NCBI GenBank assembly: GCA_038232055.1
Contig: JBBSIN010000059.1
Coordinates: forward strand, 1-13,691
Length of the DNA stretch: 13,691 nt
Source of the DNA: JBBSIN01 sp038232055
GTDB taxonomy: Bacteria; Actinomycetota; Actinomycetes; JADGOV01
Direction: 5' to 3'
Part shown: piece after piece, positions 8,944 to 13,691 of the stretch
How the letters are laid out: every line of letters starts with the position of its first letter
Position numbering within the stretch: the first letter of the stretch is position 1
Made by a program: the position numbers and the translations under genes
Notes under the pieces: model-generated
The model's input: the letters and a program-made list of their open reading frames with translations, nothing else
What the model was told of the DNA's origin: nothing
The model's database searches: none

Positions 8944-8949
8944 TAGCCT
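8944..8949 (+). promoter_or_regulatory. -10 box of a leaderless promoter for pyrE
   Basis: TAGCCT (TANNNT) ends 7 nt before the pyrE ATG at 8957. No Shine-Dalgarno sequence precedes the start. Readthrough from the upstream gene is also possible. Confidence 0.5.
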
Positions 8950-8956
8950 CCTCGGG

Positions 8957-9493
8957 ATGACCGACCGGGCGGCGCTACTCGAGCAGATCGGGTCGAAGGC
9001 GGTCGTCCGAGGGCGCGTCGTCCTCTCCTCCGGCCGCGACGCCGACTACTACGTCGACCTGCGTCGGGTGACGCTCTCCGGCCTGGCGGCACCGCTCGTG
9101 GGTCGGGTCATGCTGCGGCTCACCGACGGATGGCGCTACGACGCCGTCGGCGGCCTGACGCTCGGCGCCGACCCGGTCGCCACCGCCATGCTGCACGCCG
9201 CCGCCGCCGACGGGCGCGCGCTGGACGCGTTCGTCGTGCGGAAGGAGGGCAAGGCGCACGGTCTCCAGCGGCGGATCGAAGGCCCCGACGTCGCGGGCCG
9301 CCGAGTCCTTGCCGTCGAGGACACCTCGACCACCGGCGGGTCGGTGCTGACCGCCGTCGAGGCGTTGCGCGCAGCGGGCGCGGAGGTGGTCGGCGTCGCC
9401 GTGATCGTCGACCGGGGTGCGCGGGCGGCAGTGGAGTCGGCGGGTTTGCCGTACGCCGCGGCGTACACCCTCCCCGACCTCGGGCTGGGGTAG
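8957..9493 (+). CDS. pyrE: Orotate phosphoribosyltransferase
   Basis: PyrE (178 aa) joins orotate to PRPP to make OMP, the fifth step of de novo pyrimidine synthesis, in the cytoplasm. The N-terminal segment FVV-type catalytic loop is seen as AFVVRKEGKAHG (about 91-102). The PRPP-binding motif is VLAVEDTSTTGGS (about 118-129), with the acidic pair ED and the TSTTGGS loop. FSSGRDADYY-like sequence at 24-32 (LSSGRDADYYVDLR) matches the family N-terminus. Length is normal for the bacterial enzyme. The start is the ATG at 8957, 7 nt after a -10 box. clpB and pyrE are also found in the same general chromosomal neighbourhood in Streptomyces and Mycobacterium, from memory. Confidence 0.93.
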   Translation: MTDRAALLEQIGSKAVVRGRVVLSSGRDADYYVDLRRVTLSGLAAPLVGRVMLRLTDGWRYDAVGGLTLGADPVATAMLHAAAADGRALDAFVVRKEGKAHGLQRRIEGPDVAGRRVLAVEDTSTTGGSVLTAVEALRAAGAEVVGVAVIVDRGARAAVESAGLPYAAAYTLPDLGLG

Positions 9494-9504
9494 CGGGCGA
9501 TCGT

Positions 9505-9510
9505 TAGGGT
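9505..9510 (+). promoter_or_regulatory. -10 box of a leaderless promoter for the sugar operon
   Basis: TAGGGT (TANNNT) is followed by 6 nt (ttccca) and the ATG at 9517. It lies in the 23-bp gap after pyrE and would start the four-gene carbohydrate operon. No regulator gene or obvious operator accompanies it. Confidence 0.55.
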
Positions 9511-9516
9511 TTCCCA

Positions 9517-10299
9517 ATGCTGCGATGGCGCCTCTGCGACGCGGACTGGAACCACTGGCCTGACGGTCTCGGCGACGAGGGGTTCTGGGCGGCGTGCGCT
9601 GCGGAAGGTTTCGCCGGCGTGGAGCTCGGCGTCTACCGCCTGGAGGAGCAGTTGCCGCCGGCGCGCGTGGACGCCGTACGCCGGCTCGCCGAGCAGTACG
9701 ACGTCCCGGTCGCGATGCTGCTGCTGTCGCTGCCGGCGCAGCGGTGGCCGCGCGGCGCTCTCTGCGGTGCTGCTGACGAGGTAGCGGCGGAGGCCGCCGC
9801 GCTGGCGACGGTCGCCGCGCAGCTCGGCCTCGACATGATCGGTGTGTGGCCGGGAGCCGACCGGCCGGGAGCCGACCTGGTCGACGGGCTGGCCAGGATC
9901 GTCGAGGCGGCCGCGCCGGTGCGGGTAGCCGTCGAGTACAAGCCGGGCACGGCCGTCGGGACATGCGACGAGGCACTGATCCTCGCGGCGGCGGTGCCGG
10001 CCTCCGGGGTACTGCTCGACACCGGGCACGCGTTCGCGGCCGGCGAGGACCCGGCCGAAGTCGTCCGTCGGCTCGGCGACAGGCTCTGGCACCTGCACCT
10101 CGGCGATGCCGACGAGGGCAACGCCGACGACGACCTCCCGGTCGGGCGGCGACACGACTTCGGCGCGTTCCTGAGCGCCCTGGCGGACACCGGTTACGCC
10201 GGCGCGGCGACCCTCGACCTCTACGGCGCCGTGGTGTCGAAGGTGAGCACGGGCGTCGCGGCGGCGCGGGAGAGCCGCGCCCACCTCGTTTCCCGATGA
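9517..10299 (+). CDS. Sugar phosphate isomerase/epimerase-type TIM-barrel protein
   Basis: This 260-aa protein resembles the xylose-isomerase-like TIM-barrel family (AP endonuclease 2 superfamily), whose members interconvert ketoses or ketose phosphates with a divalent metal. Candidate metal ligands are Glu140 in VAVEYKP, Asp168 in LLDTGHA (with His171) and His192/His194 in LWHLHLGD. The fourth position, usually Glu, appears as Asp234 in ATLDLYG. The segment GRRHDFGAFLSAL (about 210-222) matches the family's conserved loop before the last strand. It is the first gene of the operon, and its stop overlaps the next start by 4 bp (ATGA). The probable role is isomerising the sugar or its phosphate before or after the downstream kinase. 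The substrate is unknown. Confidence 0.83.
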   Translation: MLRWRLCDADWNHWPDGLGDEGFWAACAAEGFAGVELGVYRLEEQLPPARVDAVRRLAEQYDVPVAMLLLSLPAQRWPRGALCGAADEVAAEAAALATVAAQLGLDMIGVWPGADRPGADLVDGLARIVEAAAPVRVAVEYKPGTAVGTCDEALILAAAVPASGVLLDTGHAFAAGEDPAEVVRRLGDRLWHLHLGDADEGNADDDLPVGRRHDFGAFLSALADTGYAGAATLDLYGAVVSKVSTGVAAARESRAHLVSR

Positions 10300-11243
10300 G
10301 GGCGATAGTCGCCCGCGGACCCCTCGACTGGTCCGTCGAGGAGGTGCCGGAGCCGCCCTGTCCACCCGGCGGCGCGGTCGTCGAGGTCGAAGCGGCCGGC
10401 GTGTGTGCCGCCGACCGGATGCTGTGGACCGGCGAGCACCCGTGGGGTGCGCTGGCCTGGCCGTTCACTCCGGGGCATGAGCTGCTCGGCACGGTGGTCG
10501 ACACCGAGCGAGCCGACGTGGTGATCGGCGACCGGGTGAGCGTCGAGGTGATGGTGCCGTGCGACGCCTGCGCGACGTGTCGGCGCGGCCGGGAGAACCT
10601 GTGCCGGCTGGGCGCGCACGTCGGCAGTAACCTGCCCGGCGCGTTCGCCGACCGTCTGGCGCTACCGGCGCGCGCCCGATTGCACCGCGTGCCGCACCAC
10701 CTCCCCGTCGAACAGGCCGTCCTCGCCGAGCCGATGGCGTGCGCGGTGCACGCCGTACGCCGCTGCGACCCGCGGCCGGGCGAGACGCTCGCCGTCGCCG
10801 GGATCGGCGCGATCGGCGCCTGCGCTCTCGTCGCCGCACCGGTCCGGACCCTCGCGCTGGTGCGGTCGCCGGCCAAGGCGGAGCGGGCGCAGGCGCTCGG
10901 CGCCGAACCGGTTGCCGCGCTGGAACCTGACTCCGTCGACGTGTTTCTCGACTGCTCGGGCGACCCCGCCGCCGTGGTCGCCGGGCTAGGGGCGGTGCGG
11001 CCCGGCGGGCGGGCGGTGCTGTACGGCGTCTATCGGCGACCGGCGCCTCTCGACCTCAACCTGATCGCGGAGTTCAAGGAGCTGGACGTGCGGGGCGGAC
11101 ACCTGGCTCCCGGCGCGTTCCCGGCCGGGATCGCGCTCCTGCCCCGCGCGGCTGGCATCGTGACCGACATGCATCCGCTCGAGGCGTTCCGCACCGCGCT
11201 CGAGCCCGCGCCGGGTCGACTCAAGGCGGTGCTGGTGCCGTGA
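10296..11243 (+). CDS. Zinc-dependent medium-chain alcohol/polyol dehydrogenase
   Basis: This 315-aa protein belongs to the zinc-containing MDR family (sorbitol/threonine dehydrogenase-like). Catalytic zinc ligands are Cys37 in GVCAAD, His61-Glu62 in TPGHELLG and probably Glu145 in LAEPMACAVHA. A structural zinc site is complete with cysteines near 89, 92, 95 and 103 (CDACATCRRGRENLC). The NAD-binding Rossmann motif is AGIGAIGA (Gly169, 171, 174). It is about 25-35 residues shorter than usual, mostly in the Rossmann half, yet all motifs are kept. ATG and GTG overlaps of 4 bp bind it to the neighbours. It probably oxidises a polyol or sugar to the ketose or lactone used by the kinase and aldolase; the substrate is inferred only from context. 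Confidence 0.88.
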   Translation: MRAIVARGPLDWSVEEVPEPPCPPGGAVVEVEAAGVCAADRMLWTGEHPWGALAWPFTPGHELLGTVVDTERADVVIGDRVSVEVMVPCDACATCRRGRENLCRLGAHVGSNLPGAFADRLALPARARLHRVPHHLPVEQAVLAEPMACAVHAVRRCDPRPGETLAVAGIGAIGACALVAAPVRTLALVRSPAKAERAQALGAEPVAALEPDSVDVFLDCSGDPAAVVAGLGAVRPGGRAVLYGVYRRPAPLDLNLIAEFKELDVRGGHLAPGAFPAGIALLPRAAGIVTDMHPLEAFRTALEPAPGRLKAVLVP

Positions 11244-11893
11244 CCCGCGACTCCCTCGAGCGGCTCGCCGAGCAGCTCGCGGTGGTCGGCCGCAAGGCGG
11301 TCGCGGCCGGCCTCGTCATCGGCTCCGGCGGAAACCTCTCCGCACGACTGCCCGGCGCCGACGAGTGCGTGGTGACCGCCAGCGGGACCTGGCTCGACGA
11401 GCTGACGCCAGCCGACTTCTCGGTGGTCGGCCTGGCCGACGGCGCCCGGCGCGACGGGAGCGCCACACCGTCGAGCGAGGTCGCTCTGCACCTCGCGTCG
11501 TACGCCGTCCGCCCGGACGTCAACGCGATCGTCCACCTGCACCCGCAGCTGTCCGTGCTGCTCGACGCACTGGGACACGACCTGCGGCTGTTCACGATCG
11601 ACCACGTCTACTACCTGCGGGAGGTACGCCGGACGCCGTACCGGCCGTCGGGCACGCCCGAGCTGGCCGACGTGGGGGCCGAGGCCATCCGCGACGGCTG
11701 CAACTGCGTGATCCTCGCCAACCACGGCTGCTCGGTCGTCGCCGACACGGTCGAGACGGCGCACAAGCGCGCGTTCAACCTCGAGGAGGCAGCGAGGGCC
11801 ACCTTCAACGCGCTGCTGCTCGGCGACCGTGACACGGTCTGCCCGCCGGCGTACGCCGAGCGGCTGCGCGCGCTCGAGGCCGGCCGGCCGTGA
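11240..11893 (+). CDS. Class II aldolase/adducin family protein (fuculose-phosphate aldolase-like)
   Basis: This 217-aa protein matches zinc-dependent class II aldolases of the FucA/AraD/RhaD group, which cleave ketose 1-phosphates to DHAP and an aldehyde (or epimerise C4). The phosphate-binding start is IGSGGNLSAR (about 28-36). Further marks are the catalytic Glu80 in TPSSEVALH, zinc histidines His99 and His101 in VHLHPQ, and His162 in LANHGCSVV. Length is the usual ~215 aa. The GTG start overlaps the dehydrogenase stop (GTGA), and the stop overlaps the kinase start in the same way. With an FGGY kinase next to it, cleavage of a kinase-made ketose phosphate is the natural reading. Epimerase or decarboxylase activity within the same fold cannot be excluded. 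Confidence 0.88.
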   Translation: MTRDSLERLAEQLAVVGRKAVAAGLVIGSGGNLSARLPGADECVVTASGTWLDELTPADFSVVGLADGARRDGSATPSSEVALHLASYAVRPDVNAIVHLHPQLSVLLDALGHDLRLFTIDHVYYLREVRRTPYRPSGTPELADVGAEAIRDGCNCVILANHGCSVVADTVETAHKRAFNLEEAARATFNALLLGDRDTVCPPAYAERLRALEAGRP

Positions 11894-13320
11894 ACCTGGT
11901 CGCCGGGCTCGACGTCGGCGGCTCGGGCGTGAAGGCGTGGGTGGCCGGCACCAACGGCCGGGTGGTTGCCGTGCAGCAGACTCCGCTGCCGATACGCCGA
12001 CCGGCCCGGCACCGCGCGGAGTTCGACCCGACGGACTGGTGGGCGACCTGCCGCGCGGCGCTCGCGGACGCGGTGGCGCAGGCACCGGGGGACTACCTGG
12101 GGCTGACGGTTTCCTCGGTGCGGCAGGGGTTCGTGCTCACCGACGGGCGGGTCGAGCTCGGCCAGGGCGTGCTCAACAGCGACCGTCGAGGCGCCGCATG
12201 GCTCGACGAGCTGCGCACCCACCGCCAGCTCTACGCGATGACCCGGCACTGGCCGGCGCCGGAGCTCACGCTGCCCAAGCTGCTCGCGGTTCGGGCGGAG
12301 TCGCCCCGACGGTGGGCCGCTGCCCGGCGGCTGCTGTTCGTGCACGACTGGCTGGTCTGGCGTCTCACCGGCGCCGAGTGCACCGAGATCTCTTACGCCT
12401 GCGCCGGTCAGCTGGCACACGTCTCGCAGCGCGCTTGGGCGTGGAGCCTCCTCGACGACCTCGACATCCCGCGGAGCCTGCTCGCGCCCGTCGTGGAGGC
12501 CGGCACGGTGGTCGGTACCTTGCGCGAGCCGGGGCTCGGGCTGCCCGTCGGGCTGCCGGTGGTCGCCGGTTGCGGCGACACTCAGCTGGCCGCCGCCGGC
12601 GCGGGCGCTGCACACCCCGGGGTGGTGTGTGTCGTCGCCGGTTCCAGCACACCGCTACTCGCCACCGCCGACTTCGCGCCGCTCGACCCGCAACAGCGGC
12701 CGTGGGTGTCGACGCACGCGCCGCGCGACACGTGGGCGGTCGAGACCAACTGCGGCTACCCCGGCACGATGCTCGGCTGGCTCGCCCGGATCCTCGGCGT
12801 CGACGTGCCGGAGCTCTTCGACCTGGCCCGGCGCAGCGAGCCGGGCGCGCGGGGACTCACTGCCGTCGTCGGCGCGCCGCACTGGACGGAGCGGGACTGG
12901 GCGACGAAGCCGCCGCGCACGCTGCTCGGGCTCGACCCGCAGGCCGATCCGGTCGACCTCGCGGCTGCCTTCACCGAGGGCTATGCCTTCGCCGTCCGCG
13001 CCAACCTCGAGGATCTCGAGGACGTCCTCGGCGGCGCGACGCGGCAGGTCGTGCTCACCGGCGGTGGGGCCGGGCCGGGCCTCGCCGACCTGGTGGCGAC
13101 GGTCACCGGCCGCGAGGTCGCCGTACCGGAGGTCGAGTCGGCCGCCGCGCTCGCCGGGGCGACGCTCGTCGCCACTGCGGTGGGTTCGCCTACGGCTGGC
13201 ACCCTGCCCTCGACGCGCCTCTCCTCGCCGGGCGAGCGGGATCGCTACGAGGAGCCCTACCAGCGCTACCTCGCGGCGTACGACGCGCTGCGCGAGCACC
13301 TCCCCGAGGCCGACGCGTAG
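11890..13320 (+). CDS. FGGY-family carbohydrate kinase
   Basis: This 476-aa protein belongs to the sugar kinase/Hsp70/actin-fold FGGY family, which phosphorylates short to hexose-size sugars and polyols with ATP. The N-terminal phosphate-binding loop is AGLDVGGSGVKAW (about 5-17). The catalytic Asp is probably Asp230 in AGCGDTQLAAAGAG. The C-terminal ATP-binding region is VVLTGGGAGPGLADL (about 387-401), followed by a family-typical region EVESAAALAGATLVA. Length is close to the ~480-500 usual. The GTG start lies in a 4-bp overlap with the aldolase stop. It probably phosphorylates the ketose that the aldolase cleaves. Xylulose-, ribulose-, erythrulose- and AI-2-kinase-like members share these motifs, so I give no symbol. 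Confidence 0.88.
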   Translation: MNLVAGLDVGGSGVKAWVAGTNGRVVAVQQTPLPIRRPARHRAEFDPTDWWATCRAALADAVAQAPGDYLGLTVSSVRQGFVLTDGRVELGQGVLNSDRRGAAWLDELRTHRQLYAMTRHWPAPELTLPKLLAVRAESPRRWAAARRLLFVHDWLVWRLTGAECTEISYACAGQLAHVSQRAWAWSLLDDLDIPRSLLAPVVEAGTVVGTLREPGLGLPVGLPVVAGCGDTQLAAAGAGAAHPGVVCVVAGSSTPLLATADFAPLDPQQRPWVSTHAPRDTWAVETNCGYPGTMLGWLARILGVDVPELFDLARRSEPGARGLTAVVGAPHWTERDWATKPPRTLLGLDPQADPVDLAAAFTEGYAFAVRANLEDLEDVLGGATRQVVLTGGGAGPGLADLVATVTGREVAVPEVESAAALAGATLVATAVGSPTAGTLPSTRLSSPGERDRYEEPYQRYLAAYDALREHLPEADA

Positions 13321-13363
13321 CGGGGGTTCGGGCGCGGGTTGGCCGGTCGGCCGGAGCGAGGGG

Positions 13364-13369
13364 CAGGAT
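13364..13369 (+). promoter_or_regulatory. Possible weak -10 box before the 2-hydroxyacid dehydrogenase gene
   Basis: CAGGAT (first base off from TANNNT) lies 6 nt before the GTG at 13376, the same geometry as the other leaderless promoters here. The gap after the kinase is 55 bp, so operon readthrough is equally likely. GAGGGG at about 13358 could instead be a distant Shine-Dalgarno sequence. Confidence 0.25.
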
Positions 13370-13375
13370 GCCCGC

Positions 13376-13691
13376 GTGCGCGCTTTCGTCACCGCGGAGT
13401 TCACCACCGAGGGGGTTGCTCGCCTGGGGGCGCTCGGCTTCGACGTCGTCACCGGCGGCTGGGGAGCTACCCGCCAGGGGCTGGCCGCCGAGGACTACGT
13501 CACCGCTGCCCGCGGCGCGGACGTGCTCGTCACCGAGATCGAGCGGGTCGACGCGGCGGTTCTCGACGCTCTCCCCACCGTGCGGTTCGTCGCCACCGCG
13601 CGGGGCGAGCCAGTCAACGTCGACCTCGCCGCCTGTGCGGCCAGGGGCATCCCGGTGGTCCACACCCCTGGCCGCAACGCCGAATCGGTGG
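13376..13691 (+). CDS. D-isomer-specific 2-hydroxyacid dehydrogenase family, N-terminal part, cut by window end
   Basis: The first 105 codons are seen, with no stop before the window end. They read as the N-terminal substrate-binding domain of the phosphoglycerate/2-hydroxyacid dehydrogenase family. Marks are a first strand RAFVTAEF, then GADVLVTEIERVDAAVLDAL, FVATARGEPVNVDLAACAARG, and IPVVHTPGRNAESV, which matches the family hinge (usually ...VxNTPG.N..SVAE). The Rossmann domain with catalytic Arg, Glu and His lies beyond the window. The start is the GTG at 13376; a nearby ATG at 13368 is out of frame. It lies 55 bp after the kinase on the same strand and probably belongs to the same pathway, reducing or oxidising a 2-keto/2-hydroxy acid. 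Confidence 0.82.
   Translation, partial: MRAFVTAEFTTEGVARLGALGFDVVTGGWGATRQGLAAEDYVTAARGADVLVTEIERVDAAVLDALPTVRFVATARGEPVNVDLAACAARGIPVVHTPGRNAESV

Noticed and set aside
8975..10876. 633-codon open frame on the minus strand
   Set aside because: It is antisense to pyrE, the isomerase and the dehydrogenase, all of which show family motifs. Its translation is Arg/Pro-rich low complexity typical of GC-rich shadow frames.
13341..13352. Palindrome GGCCG-GT-CGGCC after the kinase gene
   Set aside because: Short GC palindromes are frequent at this composition; a 2-nt loop and no further pairing make a terminator or operator unsupported.
9517..13691. Tetronate or AI-2 (Lsr) catabolic operon
   Set aside because: No DUF1537 kinase typical of the tetronate pathways and no LsrF, LsrG or LsrR-type genes are present; the FGGY kinase motif alone does not fix the substrate.

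Overview
The window is a high-GC segment from an actinobacterium. The grounds are pervasive GC-rich codon use, an HspR repressor encoded at the end of a dnaK operon, a HAIR operator in front of clpB, GTG starts, and several promoters whose -10 box sits 6-7 nt from the start codon (leaderless mRNAs). The order dnaK-grpE-dnaJ-hspR ... clpB ... pyrE resembles, from memory, the core chromosomal neighbourhood in Streptomyces and Mycobacterium. Genus cannot be told from the sequence.

Region 1 (1-2883) is the Hsp70 operon on the + strand: the 3' end of dnaK, then grpE, dnaJ and hspR. All junctions overlap (4, 14 and 8 bp), so this is one translationally coupled transcript. HspR should repress this operon and clpB.

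Region 2 (2933-4035) holds two divergent singletons: a DinB/DUF664-type protein (-) and a HAD-fold protein (+).

Region 3 (4036-4582) looks like an ordinary gap but contains a dead hicBA toxin-antitoxin module. The hicB remnant has a 1-nt frameshift and a 21-bp in-frame tandem duplication. The hicA remnant is broken by a 13-bp tandem duplication and by a second frameshift near its start. The hicA stop codon lies inside the HAIR operator (4497-4517) that should control clpB.

Region 4 (4583-7860) is the full-length ClpB disaggregase. It converges on an apparently intact PIN-domain toxin/HTH antitoxin pair (-), with a hairpin at the junction that could act as a terminator in both directions. ClpB thus sits between a dead and a seemingly live toxin-antitoxin locus.

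Region 5 (7930-9493) has an NAD-dependent epimerase/reductase-like protein and pyrE (orotate phosphoribosyltransferase), each with its own leaderless-type promoter.

Region 6 (9517-13691) is a carbohydrate catabolism operon joined by three 4-bp stop/start overlaps: TIM-barrel sugar isomerase, zinc alcohol/polyol dehydrogenase, class II aldolase and FGGY kinase. A 2-hydroxyacid dehydrogenase follows and is cut by the window edge. The logic is oxidise or isomerise, phosphorylate, then cleave a short sugar or polyol. The substrate cannot be read from the sequence.
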